From NCBI RefSeq assembly GCF_026340655.1, contig NZ_JAPEOZ010000001.1, forward strand, positions 4,712,001-4,776,000: a stretch of 64,000 bases of DNA, given 5' to 3'. How positions within the stretch are numbered: position 1 is the first letter of the stretch; each line of letters starts with the position of its first letter. This stretch comes from Streptomyces sp. NBC_01275 (lineage in GTDB: Bacteria; Actinomycetota; Actinomycetes; Streptomycetales; Streptomycetaceae). The position numbers and the translations under genes were made by a program. Shown here in pieces: positions 1-8,326 of the stretch. Under the pieces are notes generated by a model. That model did not search any database. It had not been told where the DNA came from and saw nothing but the letters and a program-made list of their open reading frames with translations.

Positions 1-631
1 GGGCGTCGACGACGGCGTCCACGACGGCCTCGACGTCGGGCACCCAGGGAGAGGCGGAGCCGGGCAGCGGGGCGCGCTCCCAGCGGATGTCGCCGCGGCC
101 GGTCTCGGAGGGCGGCAGGGCGATGTAGCCGCCCTCGCCGTGGAAGCGGAGGGAGCCGGGGACGAAGTCCTTGGCGTAGAGCAGTTCGCCGAGCTGCTCC
201 ATGGAGTAGGGCCGGACGAGGATCGACCAGCGGGTGGGCGAGGCGACGACCGGGCCGAGCCGCATGCCCTGGCGGTCGAGCGCCGCGAGGGCGCGCGAGG
301 CCGCGAGGGCGGGCAGGCTGACCGCGCAGGGGGCCGGGCCCCCGGTCGCCAGGATGATCGGTGCGGCCGGCCTGTTGCCCCACCACCAGCGCACCATGCG
401 CGCGTCGGCGGTGGCCGCGAGGAGGCCGGGGTCGAAGGGATGAGCGCCTGGCACCGTGCACTCCGGGTCGGGGCAGCCGCAGCGGTTGTTCGCCTGCGGG
501 TCCGCTGTCACGCCCGGGAGTACGGGCCACTGCCATTCCGTCGCGAAGGTAAGGGCCGCGTCGATCAGTTCAGGCCCCCCGTCGCTGCGCTGGGACAGGA
601 GCCTGCGTCGCTTTCCGAGGATCTCGCGCAT
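1..631 (-). CDS. Bifunctional primase/polymerase N-terminal-like protein (partial, C-terminus off the window)
   Basis: The minus strand from an ATG at 631 is open to the window edge, giving about 210 residues and no stop. The protein begins MREILGKRRRLLSQ and carries an ALTFATEWQWPVLPG stretch, a small cysteine cluster with the pattern CGCPDPEC, then a GAHPF motif and WWWGNRPAAPIILATG. This is the arrangement of streptomycete proteins annotated as bifunctional DNA primase/polymerase N-terminal domain (Prim-Pol-like). Whether these proteins make primers or have lost activity is not known to me, and the catalytic part cannot be judged here. It is transcribed away from the phosphatase gene that starts at 1158. 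The 526-base spacer between them holds no gene I can support. Confidence 0.75.
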   Translation of the reverse strand, partial: MREILGKRRRLLSQRSDGGPELIDAALTFATEWQWPVLPGVTADPQANNRCGCPDPECTVPGAHPFDPGLLAATADARMVRWWWGNRPAAPIILATGGPAPCAVSLPALAASRALAALDRQGMRLGPVVASPTRWSILVRPYSMEQLGELLYAKDFVPGSLRFHGEGGYIALPPSETGRGDIRWERAPLPGSASPWVPDVEAVVDAVVDA

Positions 632-1157
632 GAGCGCTCGTTCCTTTCCGTTGCACCGCTGGCAACACCGTGGGCCACATCACACCATGTGTCGATCACT
701 TCACTGTGCGTACCTGTTGGCGCATCACACCCCTGTCCGAGACAAGGGGAACCCCTGAGGGTCGAGCGGTGGCTGCCTTCGCGGCCGCTCCGTCCGACTT
801 GCATCCATCAAATGCCTGGGCGTGGCGTGGGGTGGCGAAGTCTGGCGTTTTGCCGTCGCGCGTATTTCTCTCCGCCTCCGCCACGGGAGGATGGGGCACG
901 GTCGTCGGTGGCTAGGACGCCCGGACCGGTCACCAGGTTCCGGGTGTCTCCCAAGACCCCTGGCTCTTACCGAGTGCCCTTACCGAGTACGTACCCATCA
1001 CGACCGCTGTGACGCTCCGTCGAGCAAGCCCAGTCGACCGCAATCACCCGTTACCCGAGGCAGTTTTAAGCCAACTTTGCTTTTTCGCAAGGGAGCCGGA
1101 ACAAGCGTGTGTGATTCTCACAAAGACCCCATGGACACCAGCAATCCCAGCAGGACA
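632..1157. other. Divergent intergenic region, no gene seen
   Basis: This spacer separates divergent genes. Its right part (about 1040-1215) is clearly poorer in GC than the surroundings, including a T-rich run near 1062-1085, so the promoter of the phosphatase gene probably lies there. The 10-base direct repeat CTTACCGAGT occurs at 966-975 and again at 979-988, a 13-base period that could be a protein-binding site. Open frames here have no coding signature. Confidence 0.4.
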
Positions 1158-2930
1158 ATGCTGGACATCCCCTCACGAGTGCGTGTACATGTGGAGACAC
1201 CGCTAGCGGCGCAGAATGACATGGGGGTTTGCGATGCTTTTGAGCAATACGCTCCGGTCCGAGAGCCGGACGACATGAACGCCCCTCACCCTCCGAAAGT
1301 GGCTGGAATCGATTCAACGGTTCCCTCGCCCGCACACACTGTCGCGCCCGCGCCCGCCGCCCCGGGCACCCCGACGGTCCCCGCGGCTCCTGTGGCCTCC
1401 TCCGTCTCCTCCGGCCCGGGAGCCGTCCTGACGGACCGCCTCGCCGGCTGGGTCTCGGACCTCACGACCCTCCACGAACTCACCGAACGACTGGCCCGCA
1501 CGGACGCACTCCCGGACGCCCTGACGGAGCTGCTGCGCGCCGGAGCCGCCCTGGTGGGAGCCCGGCGCGGCCTCATCGTCCTGGAGCCCGCCGACGGACT
1601 CGGCCCGGACACCACGATCGGTCTGGGCCTCGGCCGCGCCGACCTCGGCCACATCGAGACCGTGCCCCGCAGCGCCCTGTCCTACGGCCGGATCCTGGAC
1701 GGGCTGCCCGGCGGCGAGGGCGAGATCGCCGAGCCCGACCTGCTCGCCGGGGACGGCCTGGACCCCCGCCACCGCGAGGTGGCCGCCCGCCTCGGTTACG
1801 CCGCCAGCTACGCGCTGCCTCTCGTCACGGAAGCGTCCGGGCCGGACGACTCGTACGGCTCCGCCGGGTCTGACGGCTCGGTCGGCTCGGTCGGCTCCGA
1901 GGCCTCGGATCGCCCGGGCCGCTCGGGCCGCTCGGGGTCGACGGGCGCGGCAGGCATGGCCGGCGTCGTCGGTATGGCGGGTGCGGTCGGTATGGCGGGT
2001 GCGGTCGGTGCGGCGGGAGTGTCCGGTGCGGCAGGGGTGTCCGGTGCGGCCCGCGCCGTGGGCATGACCGGCCCCGCGGGCCGGCTGGGCGCGGCCGTGT
2101 GGCTCTACGACGAGCCCGCCGAGCCCGCCGAGCGCCAGCGCCACCTGGTCGGCCTGTACGTCCGGTACGCCGCCGAGCACCTCGCCCGCCTCCTGGAGCT
2201 CGAGCGCACGCGCGCGTGCATGAAGACCATGGCCGAGGAGCTGCTGCCCTCGCGGCTGCCGAGGGTTCCCGGCGTCCAGCTCGCCGTCCGGCACCGCACC
2301 GGCCCGCGCGGCGGCGGCGACTGGTACGACGCGCTGCCGCTGCCCGACGCGGCCCTGGGCCTGGCGGTCGGCTCGGTCACCGGGTCCGGGCCGAGCGCGG
2401 TCGCCGCGATGGGCCGGCTGCGCGCCTCGCTGCGGGCGTACGCCGTGATGGAGGGCGAGGACCCCGTCGCCGTCCTGTCCGACCTGGAGCTGCTGCTGCG
2501 GCTGACCGAGCCCGCCCGCTCCGCCACCGCCCTGTTCGCCTACTGCGAACCCGCCCTGCGCAAGATCACCCTGGCCGGCGCCGGGCACTGCCCGCCGCTG
2601 CTGGTCGGCGAGCGGCGCACGGAGTTCGTGGAGACGTCCGTCTCCGCGCCGCTGGGCATGCTGGCCTGCTGGGAGGCGCCGAGCGTGGAGCTGGAGGCCG
2701 CGCCAGGCGAGACGGTTCTGCTCTACAGCGACGGCCTGCTGCACCGCACCGGAGACCCCGTCGACCGCGCCTTCGCCCGGCTGCACGCGGCCGCGGCCGG
2801 GGTGCCGAAGGCGCTGCGCCACGACCCCGGCGCGATCGCCGACCACGTGCTGCGCGCGATGCTGCCGGACGGGCTGGCCGAGCAGGACAGCGAGGAGGAC
2901 GTGGTGCTGCTGGCGGCACGCTTCGAGTAG
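1158..2930 (+). CDS. GAF plus SpoIIE/PP2C-family phosphatase domain protein
   Basis: A 590-residue cytoplasmic regulator. Residues about 95-345 look like a GAF-type sensor domain, interrupted at about 230-307 by a Gly/Ser/Ala/Met-rich repeat. Residues about 354-590 match the SpoIIE/RsbU-type PPM phosphatase fold: MAEELLPSRLP, GGDWYD near residue 385, GAGHCPPLL and a final EEDVVLLAARFE. Members usually dephosphorylate anti-sigma-factor antagonists. The usual metal-binding aspartate of the GDV motif is replaced, reading VGSVTGSG near residue 405, so activity may be reduced or lost. I chose ATG 1158 because AGGA at 1152-1155 precedes it and MLDIPSRVRVHVET looks conserved. An in-frame ATG at 1131 is possible, and the frame stays open back to 822. 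No switch partner lies alongside; the RsbW-like kinase at 9408-9866 is on the other strand. Confidence 0.85.
   Translation: MLDIPSRVRVHVETPLAAQNDMGVCDAFEQYAPVREPDDMNAPHPPKVAGIDSTVPSPAHTVAPAPAAPGTPTVPAAPVASSVSSGPGAVLTDRLAGWVSDLTTLHELTERLARTDALPDALTELLRAGAALVGARRGLIVLEPADGLGPDTTIGLGLGRADLGHIETVPRSALSYGRILDGLPGGEGEIAEPDLLAGDGLDPRHREVAARLGYAASYALPLVTEASGPDDSYGSAGSDGSVGSVGSEASDRPGRSGRSGSTGAAGMAGVVGMAGAVGMAGAVGAAGVSGAAGVSGAARAVGMTGPAGRLGAAVWLYDEPAEPAERQRHLVGLYVRYAAEHLARLLELERTRACMKTMAEELLPSRLPRVPGVQLAVRHRTGPRGGGDWYDALPLPDAALGLAVGSVTGSGPSAVAAMGRLRASLRAYAVMEGEDPVAVLSDLELLLRLTEPARSATALFAYCEPALRKITLAGAGHCPPLLVGERRTEFVETSVSAPLGMLACWEAPSVELEAAPGETVLLYSDGLLHRTGDPVDRAFARLHAAAAGVPKALRHDPGAIADHVLRAMLPDGLAEQDSEEDVVLLAARFE
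1847..2079 (+). repeat. Low-complexity repeat inside the GAF domain
   Basis: In-frame repeat in the phosphatase gene. It first encodes Gly-Ser steps (SAGSDGSVGSVGS), then units of the type GMAGAV and GAAGVS. At DNA level an 18-base unit beginning GGTATGGCGGGTGCGGTC is duplicated around 1971-2006, and a related unit ending in GTGTCC is duplicated at about 2007-2045. The insert sits between two strands of the sensor domain (YALPLV before, RLGAAVWLY after), so it probably forms a surface loop and may vary in copy number. Confidence 0.75.
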
Positions 2931-3040
2931 GGCGACCGGTTGCCGGAGCGAGGCGACGGTAAGAGGCCTTCCGGCCCTGGGCCCCCTGACGTACGACCGT
3001 ACGATGGATGGGGTCCAGTGCCGTATCTAGGAGGATGACC

Positions 3041-4501
3041 GTGGCCGACGAGCTCACCCCGGAGACCCCGGAGACTGAGTCTGAGGAGCCCATCAAGCAG
3101 CGGAAGAACGGCCTGTACCCGGGCGTGTCCGACGAGCTGGCCGAGAGCATGAAGTCCGGCTGGGCCGACACCGAGCTCCATGACCTGGAGCCGATCGCCC
3201 AGGCGGCCGAGACCGCCGCCCGCCGCGCCGCGCTCTCCGCGCGCTTCCCCGGCGAGCGCCTGGTGATCCCCGCGGGCAACCTGAAGACCCGCTCGAACGA
3301 CACGGAGTACGCCTTCCGCGCCTCCGTGGAGTACGCGTACCTCACCGGCAACCAGACGGAGGACGGCGTCCTGGTGCTGGAGCCCACGCGCGCGGGCCAT
3401 GTCGCGACGATCTACCTCCTGCCGCGCTCCGACCGCGAGAACGGCGAGTTCTGGCTGTCCGGCCAGGGCGAGCTGTGGGTGGGCCGCCGGCACTCGCTCG
3501 GCGAGGCCGAGAAGCTGTACGGCATCCCCGCCTCCGACGTGCGCGAGCTGGCCGACAAGCTACGCGAGGCCACCGGCCCGGTGCGGGTCGTGCGCGGATA
3601 CGACGCCGGCGTCGAGGCGGCCCTGACCGACAAGGTCACCGCCGAGCGCGACGCCGAGCTGCGCGTCTTCCTCTCCGAGGCCCGCCTGGTCAAGGACGAC
3701 TTCGAGGTCGGCGAGCTGCAGAAGGCCGTCGACTCGACCGTCCGCGGCTTCGAGGACGTGGTCAAGGTCCTCGACAAGGCCGAGGCGACCAGCGAGCGCT
3801 ACATCGAGGGCACGTTCTTCCTCCGCGCGCGCGTCGAGGGCAACGACGTCGGCTACGGCACCATCGCCGCCGCCGGCCCGCACGCCTGCACGCTGCACTG
3901 GGTCCGCAACGACGGCCCCGTGCGCTCGGGCGACCTGCTGCTCCTGGACGCGGGCGTCGAGACGCACACGTACTACACCGCCGACGTCACGCGGACGCTG
4001 CCGATCAGCGGCACGTTCACCGAGATCCAGAAGAAGATCTACGACGCCGTGTACGAGGCCCAGGAGGCCGGTATCGCGGCCGTCCGGCCCGGCGGCAAGT
4101 ACCGGGACTTCCACGACGCCGCCCAGCGCGTGCTGGCCGAGCGGATCGTCGAGTGGGGCCTGGTCGAGGGCCCGGTCGAGCGTGTCCTGGAGCTCGGCCT
4201 CCAGCGCCGCTGGACGCTGCACGGCACCGGTCACATGCTCGGCATGGACGTCCACGACTGCGCCGCCGCGCGCGTGGAGTCGTACGTCGACGGCACGCTG
4301 GAGCCCGGCATGGTGCTGACCGTCGAGCCCGGGCTGTACTTCCAGGCCGACGACCTGACGGTGCCCGAGGAGTACCGGGGGATCGGCGTCCGGATCGAGG
4401 ACGACATCCTCGTGACGGAGAACGGCAACCGGAACCTGTCGGACGGCCTGCCGCGGCGCTCCGACGAGGTGGAGGCCTGGATGGCCTCACTGAAGAGCTG
4501 A
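3041..4501 (+). CDS. pepP: Xaa-Pro aminopeptidase, M24B family
   Basis: A 486-residue metallopeptidase that releases the N-terminal residue from peptides with proline in second position. An N-terminal AMP_N-like domain (about 50-220) is followed by the pita-bread catalytic domain. The dinuclear metal ligands are visible: two Asp in LLDAGVETHTYYTADVTR, His in GTGHMLGMDVHDC, Glu in VEPGLY, and Glu in RIEDDILVT. The start is GTG at 3041, because AGGAGG at 3029-3034 is six bases before it. The ATG at 3035 touches that sequence and would be too close. The gene follows the phosphatase by 110 bases and precedes a MocR regulator, with which it may share a transcript. Confidence 0.92.
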   Translation: MADELTPETPETESEEPIKQRKNGLYPGVSDELAESMKSGWADTELHDLEPIAQAAETAARRAALSARFPGERLVIPAGNLKTRSNDTEYAFRASVEYAYLTGNQTEDGVLVLEPTRAGHVATIYLLPRSDRENGEFWLSGQGELWVGRRHSLGEAEKLYGIPASDVRELADKLREATGPVRVVRGYDAGVEAALTDKVTAERDAELRVFLSEARLVKDDFEVGELQKAVDSTVRGFEDVVKVLDKAEATSERYIEGTFFLRARVEGNDVGYGTIAAAGPHACTLHWVRNDGPVRSGDLLLLDAGVETHTYYTADVTRTLPISGTFTEIQKKIYDAVYEAQEAGIAAVRPGGKYRDFHDAAQRVLAERIVEWGLVEGPVERVLELGLQRRWTLHGTGHMLGMDVHDCAAARVESYVDGTLEPGMVLTVEPGLYFQADDLTVPEEYRGIGVRIEDDILVTENGNRNLSDGLPRRSDEVEAWMASLKS

Positions 4502-4559
4502 AGCACTGAGCACTGAAGAGCCGACGAGCTGAAGACCTGAAGAGTTGAAGAGCTGACCT

Positions 4560-5951
4560 TTGGACGGCTTCTGGTCCGGTGTCGGGGTCGATCTGCATCT
4601 CGAGCCCGACACCGGCGAAGGGCGTCGTGCCGGGCTCGAGCGTGCCCTGCGCGACGCCATACGGGACGGTCGGCTGTCGCCCGGGACGCGACTGCCCGCG
4701 ACGCGACGGCTCGCGGGCGAGCTGGCGATCTCGCGGAACACGGTCAAGGCGGCCTACGACCAGCTCGTCGCCGAGGGCTACCTCACCGCCCGGCAGGGGT
4801 CCGGCACCCAGGTCGCCTCGCTGCCCTCGGTCGCCGCCGAACCGCCGGAGGCCGCCGCACGCGCGCGTGAGCCCCGTTTCGACCTGCGGCCCGGCAGTCC
4901 GGACGTCGGGGCGTTCCCGGCCGCCGCCTGGCTGCGCGCGCTGCGCCGCGCCATCGCGACGGCGCCTTCACTGGCGTACGACTACGGCGATCCGCGGGGG
5001 CGCATCGAGCTGCGGACGGCGCTGTCGGGGTATCTGGGGCGCGCACGGGGCGTGGTCGCGCCGCCGGAGCGGATCGTGATCACCTCCGGGTATGTGCAGG
5101 GGCTCGCGCTCCTCACGCGCGTGCTGGACGGCGCCCCGATCGCCATGGAGGACCCGGGGCTGCCCTTCCACCGGGAGGTCGTACGGCGGGCCGGCTCGGC
5201 CGTGACGCCGGTGCGGGTCGACGAGCGGGGGGTGTGCGTCGGCGAGCTGGCGGACGTGCGGGCCGTGGTCGTCACGCCCGCGCACCAGTACCCCACCGGC
5301 GTGACGCTGCACCCGGAGCGCCGGCGGGCGCTGACCGACTGGGCACGCGCGCGTGGGGCGCTGATCGTCGAGGACGACTACGACGGGGAGTTCCGTTACG
5401 ACCGGCAGCCCGTCGGCGCGCTCCAGGGCATGGCGCCGGGGCAGGTCGTCTACCTGGGGACCGCCTCCAAGACCCTCGGGCCCGCGCTGCGGCTCGGCTG
5501 GATGGTGCTGCCGCCGCGGCTGGTCGACGCCGTCGCCGACGCCAAGCTGCACAGCGACCACCACACCGAGTCCATCGGCCAGCTCGCGCTCACCGAACTG
5601 ATCGACAGCCACGCCTACGACCGTCACGTGCGCGCCTGCCGACTGCGTTACCGGCGCCGCCGCGACCTGCTCCTGGACCGGCTGGGCGCGCGCCGGGACG
5701 TGCGCGGGATCGCGGCCGGGCTGCACGCGCTGGTGGAGGTCGACGACGAGACGGAGGTGCTGGCCCGCGCGGAGGCGGCGGGGCTGGCGGTCGGACGGCT
5801 CGGCGAGCACTGGCACACGCGCGTGAGCGACACCGACCGCGGCGGCCGCGCCGACCGCCCGCAGGGGCTCGTCGTGGGGTACGGGACGCCTCGGGAGCGG
5901 CTGTATCCCGAGGCGCTGGAGGTGCTGGCGACGGTGTTGGACGGAACTTGA
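4560..5951 (+). CDS. MocR-type PLP-dependent transcriptional regulator (GntR N-terminus, aminotransferase C-terminus)
   Basis: 463 residues. Residues 1-80 form a GntR winged helix (GLERALRDAIRDGRL, LPATRRLAGELAISRNTVKAAYDQL). Residues about 100-460 are a fold-type I aminotransferase domain with the PLP lysine in YLGTASKTLGPALRLGW and the Asp of EDDYDGEFRYDRQP. Such proteins use PLP or an aldimine as effector and often control vitamin B6, GABA or transporter genes. The following MFS gene (6079) is a natural target, but the strong hairpin at 5956-6007 separates the two. The frame has an in-frame stop at 4554, so translation must begin at TTG 4560 or further inside; GAAGAG about 10 bases upstream is the only ribosome-binding candidate. 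The spacer 4502-4559 consists of CTGAAGA-like repeats. Confidence 0.88.
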   Translation: MDGFWSGVGVDLHLEPDTGEGRRAGLERALRDAIRDGRLSPGTRLPATRRLAGELAISRNTVKAAYDQLVAEGYLTARQGSGTQVASLPSVAAEPPEAAARAREPRFDLRPGSPDVGAFPAAAWLRALRRAIATAPSLAYDYGDPRGRIELRTALSGYLGRARGVVAPPERIVITSGYVQGLALLTRVLDGAPIAMEDPGLPFHREVVRRAGSAVTPVRVDERGVCVGELADVRAVVVTPAHQYPTGVTLHPERRRALTDWARARGALIVEDDYDGEFRYDRQPVGALQGMAPGQVVYLGTASKTLGPALRLGWMVLPPRLVDAVADAKLHSDHHTESIGQLALTELIDSHAYDRHVRACRLRYRRRRDLLLDRLGARRDVRGIAAGLHALVEVDDETEVLARAEAAGLAVGRLGEHWHTRVSDTDRGGRADRPQGLVVGYGTPRERLYPEALEVLATVLDGT

Positions 5952-5955
5952 TCGA

Positions 5956-6007
5956 GCCTGATCGAACCCGATCGAGCCCGATGGGGCTGGATCGGGTTCG
6001 ATCAGGC
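5956..6007 (+). terminator. Near-perfect 24-bp hairpin after the MocR gene
   Basis: 5956-5973 (GCCTGATCGAACCCGATC) pairs without error with 5990-6007. After one G-G mismatch (5974/5989), 5975-5979 pairs with 5984-5988 around the tetraloop GATG. The hairpin starts five bases after the TGA at 5949-5951. There is no U-tract, as is common for streptomycete terminators. The region is also a run of approximate 10-base units (TGATCGAGCC and variants), from which the hairpin may have grown. Confidence 0.7.
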
Positions 6008-6078
6008 CGGATTGGGCCAGTCAGAGGGCGGGTGATTGGTGCTGTCGGGCGGCCCACTGCGCCTCTAGCGTCGCCGGT

Positions 6079-7368
6079 ATGAGGAAAGCCGGTATGACGA
6101 GGACCGCCCCGGGACGCCTGCTCGCGCTCGCCCAGTTGGGCAACTCGGTCGGGGACGGCGCCTACTACACGACGTCGGCCCTGTACTTCACCCAGATCGT
6201 CGGTCTCGCCCCCGCGCGCGTGGGGCTCGGGCTGACCGTCGGGTGGGCGGTCGGCTCGCTGGCCGGGGTGCCGCTGGGCCGACTGGCCGACCGCCGTGGG
6301 GCGCGCGGTACGGCGGTGCTGCTGGCGTTGGCGACGGGGCTCGCGGTGGCGTCTTTCACCGTCGTGCGCGGATTCGTGCCGTTCGTGCTCGTGGCGTGCG
6401 GGTACGCGGCAGCGCAGTCGGGGCTCGCGGCGGCCCGGCAGGCGCTGCTGGCGGGACTGGTGCCCGCCGGGGAGCGCACGGGGCTGCTCGCGCGCCTGCA
6501 GTCGACGCTGAACGCGGGGCTCGCGGTGGGCGCGGGGCTCGGCGGGCTCGCGCTGCACGCCGGGACGCGGGCCGCGTACGCCGGGGTCTTTGTGGTCGAC
6601 GCGGTGAGCTTCCTGGTGTGTGCGCTGCTGCTCGCCGCGCTGCCTCGCGTGGCGCCCGGTCCGGTCCGCCCGCGCGGGAGCCTCGGTGTGCTGCGGGACC
6701 GGCCGTACACGGTCGTGGCGCTGCTCAACACCGTGCTGCTGCTGCGGATGCCGTTGCTGAGCCTGGTGCTGCCGCTGTGGATCACCGAGCGGACCGGGGC
6801 GCCGGCCTGGCTGGTCTCCGCGCTGTTCATGCTGAACACGGCCGCGGTGACGGTGTTCCAGGTACGGGCGGCGCGCGGGGTGACCGGGCTGGACAGCGCC
6901 CTGCGCGCGGTGCGGCGGGCGGGGTGGGTGATGTGGGCCGCGTGCGCCGTGTTCACGCTGTCCACGGGGGCGTCGGCGTGGGTGGCCGCGGGGGTGCTGG
7001 TGGTGGGTGCGGTACTTCAGGTGATCGCGGAGATGGGGCAGTCGGCGGGTTCCTGGCAGCTCTCCTTCGACCTGGCCCCGGCCGACCGCGTCGGCGAGTA
7101 CCAGGGCTTGTTCGGCACCGGCGTCACGGTCGCCCGCACCCTCGGCCCCCTGCTCCTGACCTGGCTCCTGGTCGAATGGGGCACACCGGGCTGGCTCCTG
7201 CTGGGCGCGGCGATGACGGCGGCCTCGTATGCGATGGGCCCGGCGGCACGGTGGGCGGCGGCGGCTGGGGAGCGGGGAGCGGAGGGGACTGCGGAGGGGC
7301 GGGGAGCGGAGGGGACTGCGGAGGGGCGGGGAGCGGATCAGGTGCGAGCCGGGCAGGGGGCGAGCTGA
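6079..7368 (+). CDS. MFS transporter
   Basis: 429 residues with about 12 predicted membrane helices and the MFS loop 2-3 signature G-RLADRRGARG near residue 70. The overall pattern fits drug or metabolite exporters of the major facilitator superfamily; no substrate can be read from the sequence. ATG 6079 is used; a second in-frame ATG at 6094 is a possible start. It follows the MocR regulator but is separated from it by a hairpin, so it may have its own promoter. The C-terminal 35 residues are a Gly/Glu/Ala-rich tail built from a tandem DNA repeat. Confidence 0.85.
   Translation: MRKAGMTRTAPGRLLALAQLGNSVGDGAYYTTSALYFTQIVGLAPARVGLGLTVGWAVGSLAGVPLGRLADRRGARGTAVLLALATGLAVASFTVVRGFVPFVLVACGYAAAQSGLAAARQALLAGLVPAGERTGLLARLQSTLNAGLAVGAGLGGLALHAGTRAAYAGVFVVDAVSFLVCALLLAALPRVAPGPVRPRGSLGVLRDRPYTVVALLNTVLLLRMPLLSLVLPLWITERTGAPAWLVSALFMLNTAAVTVFQVRAARGVTGLDSALRAVRRAGWVMWAACAVFTLSTGASAWVAAGVLVVGAVLQVIAEMGQSAGSWQLSFDLAPADRVGEYQGLFGTGVTVARTLGPLLLTWLLVEWGTPGWLLLGAAMTAASYAMGPAARWAAAAGERGAEGTAEGRGAEGTAEGRGADQVRAGQGAS
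7262..7338 (+). repeat. 27-bp tandem repeat at the 3' end of the MFS gene
   Basis: The unit GGGGAGCGGAGGGGACTGCGGAGGGGC-like occurs almost exactly twice, followed by a partial third copy, and encodes GAEGTAEGR twice. It makes a charged cytoplasmic tail of variable length and is probably a slippage product. The following spacer 7369-7462 contains further CTGAACGG repeats (three copies) and no gene. Confidence 0.7.
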
Positions 7369-7462
7369 ACGGGCGCAAGCTGAACGGGGGGCGAGCTGAA
7401 CGGCGGTCGCCCTCCGGCCCCGCCTCAGCCCCGCCCCCCCTCCAACCGTCAGGCGGGCGAGG

Positions 7463-8317
7463 TCAAGCAACCCGTGTCCGCGCGTTCGCCGTTCGGGGCG
7501 ATGAGGCGAGGGGCAGGGAGTCCACGAACAGTGCGCCTGCCAGGAGGCCGGCGCTGCCGCGTGGGCTCCACGCGCGCGTGTGGAGGTCGGCGTCGAGTGC
7601 GGCGAGGGCTTCCCGGCCGGCCGGGGTCGCCGCACCGCCCGCTTCCAGGACGCCGCGGGCGCCCGCCTGCACATGACGCAGGGCCAGTGGGCCGGCGAGG
7701 TGCAGGAGTTCGGTGTCCTGGAGGGTGGACATCACGGTGAGCAGGGCGTCCAGCTGTGCCTCGGGCTCGCGGGCGCCGGCCGAACGGGCCTTGCCGAGCG
7801 CGTCCAACGCCCGCCGTACGTGCGGGAATCCCGCGCGTGCCTCACCCCGGGCGCCGGCCGCGCCGTAGCGTGCGGACACCGAGGAGCCGCGCGACGGCCG
7901 CCGTGGCGCGCCCCGGTCGGGGTACCCGACGATCCGCTTGGCGGTCTGGGCGATCTCGGCCCCGCGCGCGCGGGGGTCGAGGGCGGCCGCCGAGACCAGC
8001 AGACCGAGCGTCCACAGCGCGCCCCGGTGCCCGCCGCCGGCCAGCCCCACCGAGTGCTCGGTGCACCGCCCGATCGCGCCCAGCTCCGCGCGGAGCCGGG
8101 GCGTGGCTTCGCCGGTGCGGCGGGCGGCGGCGGCCATGGCCGCGAGGCCGGGTGCGAGCGCCTTGGCCGACCAGCGCAGCCCGCAGTGGTCCTGGCGGGT
8201 GACGCGGGCGGCGAGGTCACGCGGGTCGGGCAGCCCCGGCTTGGGAACCAGGGCCAGTTGTCCGGTCAGCGCGGCCACGGCGGCCTGCGCGAGCGACTCG
8301 TCCTCACGGCTCGTCAT
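7463..8317 (-). CDS. Triphosphoribosyl-dephospho-CoA synthase-like protein (CitG/MdcB family)
   Basis: 284 residues. The motif PKPGLPDPRDLAAR near residue 25 and the Ser-Ala-x-Ala-Leu segment that follows match the CitG/MdcB family, which joins ATP and dephospho-CoA to make the prosthetic-group precursor of citrate or malonate decarboxylases. The later HRGALWTLGLLVSAA segment also fits. No citrate lyase or malonate decarboxylase gene is nearby, so the actual substrate is open. ATG 8317 is the start. It lies 9 bases downstream of the end of the intradiol dioxygenase gene (8327) on the same strand, so the two are probably co-transcribed. Confidence 0.75.
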   Translation of the reverse strand: MTSREDESLAQAAVAALTGQLALVPKPGLPDPRDLAARVTRQDHCGLRWSAKALAPGLAAMAAAARRTGEATPRLRAELGAIGRCTEHSVGLAGGGHRGALWTLGLLVSAAALDPRARGAEIAQTAKRIVGYPDRGAPRRPSRGSSVSARYGAAGARGEARAGFPHVRRALDALGKARSAGAREPEAQLDALLTVMSTLQDTELLHLAGPLALRHVQAGARGVLEAGGAATPAGREALAALDADLHTRAWSPRGSAGLLAGALFVDSLPLASSPRTANARTRVA

Positions 8318-8326
8318 GGCCGGATC

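Noticed and set aside
1314..2846. A 510-codon minus-strand frame
   Set aside because: Antisense to the GAF-phosphatase; composition is the mirror of its codons.
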